A stretch of DNA of 64,000 nt from Phycisphaeraceae bacterium (lineage in GTDB: Bacteria > Planctomycetota > Phycisphaerae > Phycisphaerales > UBA1924), in assembly GCA_015200025.1 (NCBI GenBank), contig CP054186.1, forward strand, positions 372,001 through 436,000. Reading direction: 5' to 3'. Position 1 is the first letter of the stretch, and the number at the start of each line of letters is the position of its first letter. Shown in pieces: positions 42,652 to 51,152 of this stretch. Position numbers and translations under genes: made by a program. The notes below the pieces were generated by a model that was given only the letters and a program-made list of their open reading frames with translations, did no database searches and was not told where the DNA came from.

Positions 42652-44355
42652 GTGCCCCCCAAACCCCCGAGCCGGTCGACCTCCACGCCGCCCGCGAACC
42701 GCGCCCAGGGGCCGGTGCGCACCGTCGCATTCGTCAGCCTCGGGTGCCCCAAGAACCTCGTCGATTCCGAGAAGATGCTCGGCACGCTCGCCCAGGCCGG
42801 CATCGCCCCCATCTCCATCGACCCCGACGGGAACGATTTCGCCGGCGCCGACGCCGTCGTCATCAACACCTGCGGCTTCCTCGAAGCCTCCAAGGACGAA
42901 TCCCTGGGCGTCATCAAGGACGCCATCGCCGCCAAGGGCCGGGGCGAGGTCAAGAGGGTCGTGGTCGCCGGGTGCCTCGTCCAGCGCCACCGGGCCAAGA
43001 TGCTCGAGTGGGCGCCGGGGATCGACGCGATGGTCGGGGTCTTCGACCGCGACCGGATCGTCGACGCCGTCCGCCCCAACGCCCCCGCACCCCGCGAGAC
43101 GCCCGGCGGGCCCGACGCCCCGAGATACTGGATCGCCGCCAACGCCCTGACCGCCGCCAAGGACCGCGGGCTCGACACCGTCGGGCTCACCGTGCACGGG
43201 AAGGACGGCAAGGGCATCGGGTACTTCGAGGACGACGCCGCCCGCCTGCGCCTGACCCCGCGCCACTACGCCTACCTCCGCGTCTCCGAAGGGTGCAACC
43301 AGAACTGCGCCTTCTGCACCATCCCCAGCATCCGCGGGAAAATGCGCAGCAAGCCCATCGACCGCATCGCCGACGAATGCCGCGAGCTCGTCGCCGACGG
43401 CGCCCACGAGCTCCTCCTCATCGGGCAGGACACCACCAGTTTCGGCGACGACATCGGGCAGGGCCTGAACCCCTCGGCCTACGACCCCGCGTCGCGCCGC
43501 GGCGACCCGCACGCCCTGGGCGGGCTCCCACGCCTCCTCGCCTCGCTCTCCGACACCCTCGACCGGCTCGGCAGCCGCGGATGGCTCCGGCTCATGTACG
43601 CCTACCCCACCAACTTCTCCGACCCCATCATCGACGCCTTCGCCCGCCTCGCCACACGCCCCGGCGCCCACCTGCTCCCCTACCTCGATATCCCGCTCCA
43701 GCACGCCTCCGACCGCGTCCTCTCGCTCATGCGGCGTCACGTCACGCGGGACCAGCAGGCCTCGCTCATCCGCAAGCTCCGAGACCGCATCCCCGGGTTC
43801 GCCGTGCGCACGACCTTCATCTCCGGCTTCCCCGGCGAGACCGAGGACGACCACCGCCTCCTCGTCGACTTCGTCGAGGAGATGAACTTCGAGGCCGTCG
43901 GGGTTTTCGAGTACAGCCGCGAGGACGGCACCGTCGCGGGCACGATGGAGGACGACCCGGCCCTCGCGGTCCCTGCCGAGGTCAAGGCCCGCCGCCGGTC
44001 CGAGATCATGGAACTCCAACAGCGCCTCGCGTTCGCCCGCCAGGCCGGGCGGGCCGCCGCCTTCGACCCGCGCAAGCCCGAGCGCACGGGCCTCCGCCTC
44101 GACGTGGTCATCGACGCCGCCCTCCGCGGCGAAGGGCTCGCCACCACGGGCGTCGGCAAGGGCGGACGCCTCTACCAGGGCCGGACCTATTTCCAGGCCC
44201 CGCAGATCGACAGCGTCACCTACGTCCAGAGCAAGGACCGCCTCGCGCCCGGCGAGGTCCTCCCGTGCGTGATCACCGGGCACGACGGGTACGACCTGAT
44301 CGCCTCGCCCGTCGCCGAGATCGAGCGCCGCGTCCCGCTCAGCGTCCTCCGCTGA
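42652..44355 (+). CDS. rimO: Ribosomal protein uS12 methylthiotransferase
   Basis: A 567-residue radical-SAM enzyme that methylthiolates an Asp of ribosomal protein S12. The UPF0004 domain has VSLGCPKNLVDSEKMLG and INTCGFLEASKDES and GCLVQRH (three Cys of the auxiliary cluster). The radical-SAM motif is GCNQNCAFCTIPSIRGKMRS. A TRAM-like C-terminus follows. LGCPKNLVDSE is specific to RimO rather than MiaB. An extra segment of ~55 residues lies between the two cluster domains. GTG 42652 is the start; the first 20 residues are Pro/Ser-rich. Confidence 0.94.
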   Translation: MPPKPPSRSTSTPPANRAQGPVRTVAFVSLGCPKNLVDSEKMLGTLAQAGIAPISIDPDGNDFAGADAVVINTCGFLEASKDESLGVIKDAIAAKGRGEVKRVVVAGCLVQRHRAKMLEWAPGIDAMVGVFDRDRIVDAVRPNAPAPRETPGGPDAPRYWIAANALTAAKDRGLDTVGLTVHGKDGKGIGYFEDDAARLRLTPRHYAYLRVSEGCNQNCAFCTIPSIRGKMRSKPIDRIADECRELVADGAHELLLIGQDTTSFGDDIGQGLNPSAYDPASRRGDPHALGGLPRLLASLSDTLDRLGSRGWLRLMYAYPTNFSDPIIDAFARLATRPGAHLLPYLDIPLQHASDRVLSLMRRHVTRDQQASLIRKLRDRIPGFAVRTTFISGFPGETEDDHRLLVDFVEEMNFEAVGVFEYSREDGTVAGTMEDDPALAVPAEVKARRRSEIMELQQRLAFARQAGRAAAFDPRKPERTGLRLDVVIDAALRGEGLATTGVGKGGRLYQGRTYFQAPQIDSVTYVQSKDRLAPGEVLPCVITGHDGYDLIASPVAEIERRVPLSVLR

Positions 44356-44428
44356 CCACCAACCCACCCGAGCCCCACCGCAGACGAGCGGTTCATGCCC
44401 GCGCACGAATGGCCCGCGCAAAGAAAGA

Positions 44429-44454
44429 CGCGCCGGGGAAAACCCGACGCGCCG
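44429..44454 (-). terminator. Rho-independent terminator of lexA
   Basis: A stem of GCGC/GCGC and CGGG/CCCG with one mismatch closes a GAAAA loop. On the minus strand it is followed by a T-rich tail (TCTTTCTTTG), so it fits termination of lexA; it may also block rimO read-through. Confidence 0.6.
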
Positions 44455-44529
44455 AAAGTGACACTGACGTTCATGCGCCCCGCGGGAGGACAGGCCTCGC
44501 CGCCGTGCGCACACCCCGAGCCCCGCGGC

Positions 44530-45153
44530 TCAGCGCCCGTAGCGCCGCACCACGCCCTTGACGATCCCCTGGATCTGGCAGAACTTGACGCGGATGGGAT
44601 CGAACGCGGGGTTCGCGGGCTGGAGGCGGATGTGGTCGTCTTCCTTGAAGAACGTTTTGAGGGTGGTCGAGCCGTCGGGGAGCAGCGCGACCACACGGTC
44701 GCCGTTCTGCGCCACCTGCGTGCGCTCGATCACGACGAAATCCCCGTCGAGGATCCCCTCGTCGCGCATGCTGTCGCCCTCGACCTTGAGCGCGAAGGTC
44801 GTGTTCGCCTGCCGGCCGGGCGTCGGCGCAAAGAACTCGGTCAGGTCGAGCTCGTCGTGGTCGGCCACCCGCTCGATCGGGTTCCCCGCGGCGATCTTCC
44901 CGACCAGCGGGAAGCGCATCGGACGCGACTCGTCGGGGACCGCGATCCCCTCAGCGATCGACAAAGAGCGCGCCTTGTTCGGCTCGCGCACGAGCGCGCC
45001 CTTTTTGATCAGCGCCTCGACGTGCTCGAACACCGTCACCTTCGACACGCCGATCTCGTCCGCCAGCTCCTGCATCGTCGGCGAATACCCGCGGCGGACT
45101 CGCCAATCGCGGATCAACTGCAGGATCTTCAACTGTTTGGGGGTCAGATTCAT
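44530..45153 (-). CDS. lexA: LexA repressor
   Basis: A 207-residue SOS repressor with GGAG before ATG 45153. The DNA-binding domain is PKQLKILQLIRDWRVRRGYS, then TMQELADEIGVSKVTVFEHV. Self-cleavage site A89-G90 (KIAAGNP) and the catalytic pair S128 (EGDSMRDEG) and K166 (TTLKTFF) are intact. On RecA activation it cleaves itself and frees DNA-repair genes. The recognition helix (VSKVTVFEHV) differs from that of E. coli, so the operator should differ too. It lies downstream of dprA on the same strand. Confidence 0.95.
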   Translation of the reverse strand: MNLTPKQLKILQLIRDWRVRRGYSPTMQELADEIGVSKVTVFEHVEALIKKGALVREPNKARSLSIAEGIAVPDESRPMRFPLVGKIAAGNPIERVADHDELDLTEFFAPTPGRQANTTFALKVEGDSMRDEGILDGDFVVIERTQVAQNGDRVVALLPDGSTTLKTFFKEDDHIRLQPANPAFDPIRVKFCQIQGIVKGVVRRYGR

Positions 45154-45554
45154 GGCTCGCTCCATCTGGTTGTACCGTGCCTCCGGCGCCCGCCGCCGGT
45201 TCTCCCGATCGATCACGCCCCACCCTTCCACCCACCGGCCCGACTTCCATCCCCCACCACCGCCTCACGACTATCTTCGCGCTCCACACGCCCGCGACCC
45301 ACCCGATCACCCGCCGACACCCGGGCACGACCCTCGCGCCGGGTGATTTCACGCCGTCCGGCGACCGCTCACCCACCACCTCCCACCCGAACGCACCGCC
45401 GGGTCCCAACCTCGCGAGCATGATCCGTCTCGATGACATGGCCAGTTCCCGAATCTCCCCCAAGGAATCTATTCGTATGAAACCACTCCAAGGGTCGTAT
45501 CGTCCGGTCAGAATCCTTCCGATCAAATTTCGTGCCCCGCGTTTGGTTGAAGAT

Positions 45555-45583
45555 AGCATACCGCCGACCTGACGAGCAGTCAA
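45555..45583 (-). promoter_or_regulatory. Sigma-70-like promoter upstream of lexA
   Basis: On the minus strand TTGACT (45583-45578) and TATGCT (45560-45555) are separated by exactly 17 nt. This is one of the best promoter matches in the window. It reads toward lexA, with a leader of about 395 nt. Confidence 0.6.
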
Positions 45584-45605
45584 ATCCGTCGATTTTTCGC
45601 AGATT

Positions 45606-45616
45606 GTTCCGTGAAC
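45606..45616. promoter_or_regulatory. GTTC-N3-GAAC palindrome near the lexA promoter
   Basis: An 11-base inverted repeat, GTTCCGTGAAC, lies 22 nt upstream of the -35 box. It is a candidate site for LexA itself or another regulator. It is neither the E. coli nor the exact Bacillus SOS box, so its role is speculative. Confidence 0.35.
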
Positions 45617-45674
45617 TGCCACACTTTTGTGCCGGACAGCCCCCAAATCCGGCCTTGGGCCACCCGACCGCGGG

Positions 45675-46877
45675 TTATGGGCCCCGGCGCTCGAACGTGG
45701 CACCCCGCTTGAGCACGCGGCGCTCGATCTCGAGCATCGTCAGCGCCGCGCGGACTTTCCCGGCCTCCAGGCCCAGGGTCTCGACCAGCCGATCGGCCGA
45801 CATGGGTTCGCGCAGTGCGTCCAATACCGCCGACTTGACCGGGTCGGGTTCGATCGAGCTCTGATCGGCCTGTGACGCGGGGGGTGCGGGCGGCTCGAAG
45901 AGCGCCCCGCCCTGGTCCGGGTCCCCGGGCCCGGCGTACCTGGCCTCGAAGGTGCCCCCGTGGCAATGTCGGGCGGCGGTCTCGAGCGCACGGATCACGT
46001 CGCCGGGGTCGGTCACCAGCGTGGCCCCGCCCATCTTGATGAGTTCGTGCGTGCCGCGGGAGGCCGGCGAGTCCACCCGCCCGGGCACCGCGAAGACCTC
46101 GCGTCCGTGCTCCTCCGCGGCGAGCCTCGCGGTGATGAGCGCCCCGGACTTGAGCCCCGCCTCGATCACCAGCACCCCCAGCGACATCCCCGAGACGATG
46201 CGGTTTCGGGCCGGGAAGTTCTCCGCCGTCGGCGGCGTGCGCAGCGGCAGCTCCGACACCACCGCCCCGCCCTGGGCGATCACACGATCGAACATCGCCG
46301 TGTTCTCCGGGGGGTAGACCTCGGCCAGCCCGCACCCGGAGACCACGACCGTCCGTCCTCCGGCCCGGAGCGCCCCGCGGTGGGCCGCCGAATCGATGCC
46401 CCTCGCGCCGCCCGAGACGACCGCCAGCCCGGACCTGGCCATGACGCCCGCGAATCGCTCGGCCTGTTCCAGCCCGTACGCTGAGCACGCTCGGGACCCG
46501 ACCACGCCCACGGCGTAGCGGTCCTGGGCTGAGCCCGCGAGCACCCCGCGGTACGAGAGGACCGGCGGGCAGCCCTCGATGAGGCGGAGCAGCGGCGGGA
46601 ACTCGGGGTCGTCCATGAGGGCGAAGGACACCCCGAGCCGCTCGGCCTCGGCGACTTCGCGTTCCATGAGGGCCTCGGACGTTTCCAGCCCGGCGGCGAT
46701 TGTCGAGCCGGTCGCTTTGCCGATCCCTCGCACCCGTTCGAGCATCGAGGCCGACGCCCCGAGCACCCCGGCGGGGGAGCCGAAGGCCTCGATCAATCGC
46801 GCGATTTTCACCGGCCCGAGCCCGGGCGTGAGCGTGAGACGGAGCACCTCTCGAACCCGGTCAGAGATCGCCGCCAT
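45675..46877 (-). CDS. dprA: DNA-processing protein DprA
   Basis: A 400-residue protein that loads RecA on incoming single-stranded DNA in natural transformation. An N-terminal helix-hairpin-helix-like part (LTPGLGPVKIARLIEAFGSP) is followed by the Rossmann domain with VGVVGSRACSAYGLEQAERF, SGGARGIDSAAHRGAL, GCGLAEVYPPEN, FPARNRIVSGMS and EAGLKSGALITARLAAEEHG. The C-terminal winged helix (DPVKSAVLDALREPMSADRL) is present. It suggests competence, but other competence genes are not in the window. Confidence 0.95.
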   Translation of the reverse strand: MAAISDRVREVLRLTLTPGLGPVKIARLIEAFGSPAGVLGASASMLERVRGIGKATGSTIAAGLETSEALMEREVAEAERLGVSFALMDDPEFPPLLRLIEGCPPVLSYRGVLAGSAQDRYAVGVVGSRACSAYGLEQAERFAGVMARSGLAVVSGGARGIDSAAHRGALRAGGRTVVVSGCGLAEVYPPENTAMFDRVIAQGGAVVSELPLRTPPTAENFPARNRIVSGMSLGVLVIEAGLKSGALITARLAAEEHGREVFAVPGRVDSPASRGTHELIKMGGATLVTDPGDVIRALETAARHCHGGTFEARYAGPGDPDQGGALFEPPAPPASQADQSSIEPDPVKSAVLDALREPMSADRLVETLGLEAGKVRAALTMLEIERRVLKRGATFERRGP

Positions 46878-46897
46878 CGACTCACCCTCGCACGCCT

Positions 46898-47374
46898 TCA
46901 GGCCCCCCCACCGCCCCCACCGCCCCCACCGCCCCCACGAACCTCACCCGCGCCGCCCGCCCCGGCCCGTTCGAGGACGACGGGATACGCCCGGCTGTCG
47001 GGGTCTTCGTCGTGATCGAGCACCCGCACGCACACCCGCACGGGTTCATCGGACCGCACGGGCGTCGCGACGCGTTGCTCGATGACCGCCTGGGTGTTCA
47101 TGAACCTGGGGTCGGGGCGGCGCAGCGTCACGAACACGTCCTTGCGCCGGCGTGATTCCGTGACCCGGTCCACCGCGACGCTCCAGCCCCCGGTGGGCGA
47201 CTGGACCACCACCACCCATACCCCGCGGGATGACTCCAAAGAGACCGGGGGCCCGGCGTACACGTCCTCGCCCGCGTACGGCTCGCCGCCGCCCGCGCAC
47301 GAGACCATCGCGGCGCCGAAGCCGCCCGCGATCACCGCGAGCGCGAGCGCCCGCCACGACGAACCGATCAACAT
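46898..47374 (-). CDS. Lipoprotein, unknown function
   Basis: A 158-residue protein; GGAG lies before ATG 47374. The signal ends in a lipobox-like AAMVSC. The mature part (GVWVVVVQSPTGGWSVAVDR, then DVFVTLRRPDPRF and EPVRVCVRVLDHDED) is beta-rich. The last ~20 residues are a run of Gly encoded by a 9-bp tandem repeat. It is divergent from the SpoIID-like gene and 20 nt upstream of dprA. No family was recognised. Confidence 0.7.
   Translation of the reverse strand: MLIGSSWRALALAVIAGGFGAAMVSCAGGGEPYAGEDVYAGPPVSLESSRGVWVVVVQSPTGGWSVAVDRVTESRRRKDVFVTLRRPDPRFMNTQAVIEQRVATPVRSDEPVRVCVRVLDHDEDPDSRAYPVVLERAGAGGAGEVRGGGGGGGGGGGA
46903..46938 (+). repeat. 9-bp tandem repeat encoding a poly-Gly tail
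   Basis: About four copies of CCCCCACCG lie at the 3' end of the lipoprotein gene. The unit is a multiple of three, so copy-number change would alter the length of the tail but not the frame. Confidence 0.7.
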
Positions 47375-47445
47375 CCTGAACTCCCGTGATGACCCGGACG
47401 CACGTCGCACGATAAACTATCCTACTCGATCACCCGGAGGTGGAC

Positions 47446-48939
47446 GTGAGCGGCACGGGACGATCATCCAAACCCCAGACCATCCCCGCGCCGCGGCGTC
47501 CGCGACGCCGCTCGCCTTTAACCCCCGCGAGGTTTGTGCGCCCGGGCTCGCTCGGGATCGCGCTGCGGTTGGTCACGCGGTGGGTCCGCGGGTGGGGGTC
47601 CGGGGGCGTGCTCTTCGCATCGTCGGTCGTGTGCCTGGCGGCCGCGGTGACGCTGGTTTCGTGCCAGGGGACCTCGGTCCCCCGGCTGGGCGACCTCTTG
47701 CCCGCCCCGGCCACGCCGGCGCCCGCGGGCGAGCCGGACGTGCGGGTCCGCATCAAGGCCCGTGCGACGTCGTCGAGGATCGAGGCCCCGGTGCGACTGA
47801 TCGCCCGTCCCGTCGGCGGGGGCCCGCCCCGCGCCCTGGTCCCGCCGTTGACGATCACCACGAGCCCCGCGGGCGTTTTGGTCGCGGATTCCGTGGGCGA
47901 GCGGGCCCAGTTCCCCGCCGCCGCCGACGTCGAGGTGCTTCTGTCGGCGTCGACGTCGGGCGCCGGGCACCTGACCGTGGACGGGAAGCCGCAGCCCGCG
48001 CCGGTGACGATCGTCCCGCGGTGGCGCGACGGGGGTCAGATCTTCGACCTGGTCGCCACGATGCCCGTGGAGACGTATATCCCCGGGGTGCTCGCGAAGG
48101 AGTTGTTCCCGTCGTGGCCGATGCAGTCGTTCGAGGCCCAGGCGGTCGCCGCCCGGTCGTACGCGTTGCACGAGCGGGCGCGGGCGAGGTCGAGCAACCG
48201 GCACTTTGATCTTGAGTCGGACACCCGCGATCAGGCGTACGAGGGCCTGACGCGGCTGACCGCGGCCCTGGAAGCCACGCGCTCGACCCGCGGGCAGGTC
48301 CTGACCACGCGCGGGCCCGGGCCGGCGGGGGTCCTGCGGGCGTACTACTCGTCGGTGTGCGGGGGCCGAGCCTCGTCGGCGGCGGAGATCTGGCCCACGA
48401 CCAACGGGTTGGAGTTCAACCTCGCGTCGCCGCTGCAGGGGCTCCCGCGGACGCACGCATGCACCGCCGCCCCGCTGTATCGGTGGGAGACGGCCCGCAA
48501 GACGGACGAGTTGACGCGCCGGCTCAAGGCCTGGGGCCGGGAGGCCGGGCACCGCGTGGCCTCGATCGATCGGCTTCGTTCGATCGACATCCTGCGTCAG
48601 AACTCGGCGGGCCGGCCGGTGATCTACCGCGTGACCGACGCCCGTGGGGTGAGCGTGACGATGACGGCCGAGGAACTCCGCGTGGCGTGCAACACGGGCG
48701 TGCTCTCGCCGACGGGGGCGGAGCTGTTCCCCCCGGTCCGCAACGGGCCGACGCACGTCCGCGGGAGCGATCTTGATTTCCTCGTGCGCGGGGACGACGT
48801 CTTGATCCGCGGGCGCGGGTTCGGGCACGGCGTGGGGTTGTGCCAATATTGCGCCAAGAGCTTCGCTGAGCAGGGGATGGACTACCGCTCGATGCTGCGG
48901 ATCTTCTACCCCGGGGCGAACCTCGAGAACGCGTACTAG
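47446..48939 (+). CDS. SpoIID/LytB-domain protein
   Basis: A 497-residue protein; GTG 47446 has GGAGG 5 nt upstream (GTG 47440 lies within that site). An Arg-rich start leads to a hydrophobic segment (GGVLFASSVVCLAAAVTLVSC) that may be a lipoprotein signal. The SpoIID domain follows: ETYIPGVLAKELFPSWPMQS with the catalytic-type Glu, FEAQAVAARSYALHERAR, YYSSVCGGRASSAAEIW and the C-terminal GFGHGVGLCQYCAKSFAEQG. SpoIID family members are lytic transglycosylases acting on peptidoglycan; outside sporulators the role is probably wall remodelling. Confidence 0.9.
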   Translation: MSGTGRSSKPQTIPAPRRPRRRSPLTPARFVRPGSLGIALRLVTRWVRGWGSGGVLFASSVVCLAAAVTLVSCQGTSVPRLGDLLPAPATPAPAGEPDVRVRIKARATSSRIEAPVRLIARPVGGGPPRALVPPLTITTSPAGVLVADSVGERAQFPAAADVEVLLSASTSGAGHLTVDGKPQPAPVTIVPRWRDGGQIFDLVATMPVETYIPGVLAKELFPSWPMQSFEAQAVAARSYALHERARARSSNRHFDLESDTRDQAYEGLTRLTAALEATRSTRGQVLTTRGPGPAGVLRAYYSSVCGGRASSAAEIWPTTNGLEFNLASPLQGLPRTHACTAAPLYRWETARKTDELTRRLKAWGREAGHRVASIDRLRSIDILRQNSAGRPVIYRVTDARGVSVTMTAEELRVACNTGVLSPTGAELFPPVRNGPTHVRGSDLDFLVRGDDVLIRGRGFGHGVGLCQYCAKSFAEQGMDYRSMLRIFYPGANLENAY

Positions 48940-48986
48940 GCGCCGACCGAGGCGGGCGTGGGGTGGGACGGGGGGCGAGATAGGGA

Positions 48987-49757
48987 CTACTTCAGGTCGC
49001 GGCCGCGGACACCGTCGCGGGTGTAGTGCCACGCGAACGAGTCTCGCCACCCGGGAGCGTCGTCCTCTCGGACACGGCGCGACCCGGACCCGTCGGCCAT
49101 GATGACCGCGAGCGGGGTGCGGGGCATGGCGTTGCCCGAGATGTACCACCAATCCCACGGCCCGCGCCAGCACGCCGCCGCGTGCTCGAAGATCATCGCC
49201 TTGGCGCTGGGCCAGGTCACGTCGCTCGCGGCGTTGGGCTTGGGGCGCCGGCCGTCCTGGTCGACCCCGTCCTTGAGCCGCGTCCCGTCGAGCCAGAAGG
49301 CGGCCGAGAGCCAATACCACGTCAGCGGCCAGGCGTCCGGGTCGACGCCGGCGATCGCCCCGTGGCGGTGGTCCGGCTGCTTCGGGCAACGGATCCCACG
49401 CCCGACCTGGTCCCCCTCCCACGCGTCAGGGAACATCACCGTCCACAGCCCGTGGTTGATGCCCCAGACGCCGCCGACCCGGTATCGGAAGCCCGATCCG
49501 ACGGCCAGTTCACCGTCTCGGGATTCGTCGCCGGCGTAGGGGTAGATATCGCGCGATTCGGTGGTGTACACCTGGATCAACAGGGCCGCGTTCCTCGCCC
49601 GGCTCAGGCATAACGACCGCACCCCCGCGTCTCGCGCTCGCCCCAGCGCCGGCAGCATCAGCGACATAAGGATCGTCGTTATGCCCAGCACCGCAAGGAC
49701 TTCCACCAGCGTGAAGGCCTTCCTTTCGAAAATTCTGATATCAGACTTCTCTTTCAC
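48987..49757 (-). CDS. Pseudopilin-like protein (module B)
   Basis: A 256-residue protein from GTG 49757. The prepilin motif is RKAFTLVEVLAVLGITTILM after a 13-residue charged leader, so the leader would be cut before Phe. The body (GVRSLCLSRARNAALLIQVY, then CPKQPDHRHG and AVIMADGSGSRRVREDD) ends with the H-x-DG-like region of planctomycete pseudopilins. Its start lies 73 nt from the divergent 10-Cys protein gene, with a C13 run between. The paralogue at 51889-51113 is very similar. Confidence 0.85.
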   Translation of the reverse strand: MKEKSDIRIFERKAFTLVEVLAVLGITTILMSLMLPALGRARDAGVRSLCLSRARNAALLIQVYTTESRDIYPYAGDESRDGELAVGSGFRYRVGGVWGINHGLWTVMFPDAWEGDQVGRGIRCPKQPDHRHGAIAGVDPDAWPLTWYWLSAAFWLDGTRLKDGVDQDGRRPKPNAASDVTWPSAKAMIFEHAAACWRGPWDWWYISGNAMPRTPLAVIMADGSGSRRVREDDAPGWRDSFAWHYTRDGVRGRDLK

Positions 49758-49763
49758 TTGTCT

Positions 49764-49776
49764 CCCCCCCCCCCCC
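49764..49776. repeat. C13 homopolymer in a divergent promoter region
   Basis: Thirteen consecutive C lie 6 nt upstream of the pseudopilin start and 54 nt upstream of the 10-Cys gene start. The corresponding place in module C has only six C. Such tracts slip easily and can cause phase variation. Confidence 0.75.
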
Positions 49777-49830
49777 CGTGTAGTCTATCGGTGTCTGAGT
49801 TCTTTTGGCAGCATAATCGGAGGCTGAACC
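49777..49830 (+). promoter_or_regulatory. Conserved leader of the 10-Cys gene, module B
   Basis: The block GTGTAGTCT-TCGGTGTCTGA and the later GCATAATCGGAGGCTGAACC are shared almost base for base with module C (51904-51957). CATAAT may be a -10 and GGAGG the ribosome site. Confidence 0.5.
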
Positions 49831-50226
49831 ATGTCAAGATCAACAGCGTCGTGCTCGATCGAACGGGCGTCCCGCGTGGCGTGCCTCCTCGCGGGGATCG
49901 TGGGTGTCGGCGTGTCGAGCGCGCAGTTCGGAGCGTTGGTCTGCTACAAGCAGAAATGGTTCCAGAACGTGTACGCCACCAACGACGGCTGCTCGACGTA
50001 CACCGTCTGTCCGGGCATGGTGCTATGCGTGCGGAACGACGAGGATGGCGAGCAGCATCCCGACGTGATCAAGCCGCAGGTTCAGATCCAATGCCTGGAC
50101 TGCACCGGCGGTACACTCGTCGCGCCGAGTGAATGCGTCGGCGGGCTGTGCGTCCCCTCGCAAAAGTGGACCGCCGTGCCGAACCAGGACTGCCTGCCCG
50201 GGTGTGACGAGTCGCCCATTTCATGA
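49831..50226 (+). CDS. Small secreted protein with ten mature cysteines (module B)
   Basis: A 131-residue protein, GGAGG 9 nt before the ATG. A long signal (RVACLLAGIVGVGVSSA) precedes a mature part with exactly ten Cys. The spacing CY-x-KW, GCSTYTVCPG, QIQCLDC, SECVGGLC and QDCLPGC closely matches the module C protein. It is clearly different from module A in spacing but equal in Cys number. Its stop overlaps the start of the anchored-protein gene (ATGA), so the two are translated together. Function unknown. Confidence 0.75.
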   Translation: MSRSTASCSIERASRVACLLAGIVGVGVSSAQFGALVCYKQKWFQNVYATNDGCSTYTVCPGMVLCVRNDEDGEQHPDVIKPQVQIQCLDCTGGTLVAPSECVGGLCVPSQKWTAVPNQDCLPGCDESPIS

Positions 50227-51152
50227 TTCTGAACTCGACCATTCTGACTCTTTACGGACTGGCGGCGTCGGTTGCTCTTGCTGCCGGTCCGACCTGCTTT
50301 CGAGTGGAGTGGGTCTGCCGGGAATCGCCGGTGCGTTATGTCGGGCTCGTCCACGCCGACGGGCGGTACCGCTTCGACACATATATGAAGCCGGAGGCGC
50401 GACCGGCGTCGCCGTCCCTCGCGAAGGAGACCCACGGCTTCACGATCGCGACGCACGATTCAGTCGTCTTCAAGCCCGGGCATTCTGACGCGTACACGAT
50501 CAACCCGCGCCCGAACGCGGAGAGCCCCGCGTCGTGGTACGAGCCGTCGATGGCGCCCTGGCCGATCCTAAACCTTCTTGAGACTCAGGTCCGCGACCAG
50601 CCCGACGCCCGAGATACGCCCGGCGACAGGAGCGCCCCTCGCCGTATCGCGACCGAGTCCCTCGGGATCGCGCTTGAGTACGACGCGGGCGGGCGGCTCG
50701 TAGCCATCCAGCGTGACCGTGACCCCGCCGCCGCCGGCGAGGCCGGTTCGAGCCGATTCGCCTTCGATCGTTTCGACGACCGTGGATACCCAAAGGTCCT
50801 GATCTGGACGGTCCGCCGGTTCGACGCCGGATCGGGCCCGGTGGAGCGGGTGCTCACCTTCGACCGCGTGTCGCTGGCGATCGACCCGCCCGACGCCGAG
50901 GCGAGCCTCGCGTTCGACCCGGCCACGACGAGGCTGCATCGCCGCATGGCCAACGGGGACATCGTCAACGCCAAGGGCGAGGTGCTGTACAACGAGCATC
51001 GGGTCGGGTCCCGCATCATGGCGGACCTGACGGGGGCGACGGAGCGGAGGTGGTGGGTGTGGGGCGTGGTGGCGGGGGTGCTGCTGCTGGCCGCGGCGGG
51101 GCTGGTGGCCCGTCAGCGGAAATCACGCCCGCGGACGCCGTCGAGCGTGTAG
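50223..51152 (+). CDS. Exported, C-terminally anchored protein (module B)
   Basis: A 309-residue protein with signal peptide (TLYGLAASVALAAG), a beta-rich ectodomain (VRYVGLVHADGRYRFDTYM, then WYEPSMAPWPILNLLETQV) and a C-terminal membrane helix (ERRWWVWGVVAGVLLLAAAG) with a positive tail. The last ~60 residues, and their DNA, are nearly identical to the module C protein (RIMADLTGATERRWWVWGVV). The 3' end overlaps the 3' end of the convergent pseudopilin gene by 40 nt. Function unknown. Confidence 0.75.
   Translation: MILNSTILTLYGLAASVALAAGPTCFRVEWVCRESPVRYVGLVHADGRYRFDTYMKPEARPASPSLAKETHGFTIATHDSVVFKPGHSDAYTINPRPNAESPASWYEPSMAPWPILNLLETQVRDQPDARDTPGDRSAPRRIATESLGIALEYDAGGRLVAIQRDRDPAAAGEAGSSRFAFDRFDDRGYPKVLIWTVRRFDAGSGPVERVLTFDRVSLAIDPPDAEASLAFDPATTRLHRRMANGDIVNAKGEVLYNEHRVGSRIMADLTGATERRWWVWGVVAGVLLLAAAGLVARQRKSRPRTPSSV

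Larger units (their letters stand above)
45154..45674. other. Long upstream region of lexA
   Basis: 521 bases without a recognisable gene between dprA and lexA, both minus. Its distal part (45450-45640) is AT-rich and carries the promoter listed separately. If lexA is transcribed from there, its leader is nearly 400 nt. No riboswitch or clear hairpin was identified. Confidence 0.4.

Noticed and set aside
42640..44514. A 624-codon minus-strand frame opposite rimO
   Set aside because: No recognisable domain, and rimO is certain on the plus strand.
46903..46938. Possible CRISPR-like short repeats
   Set aside because: Units are contiguous 9-bp repeats without spacers and lie in a coding frame.
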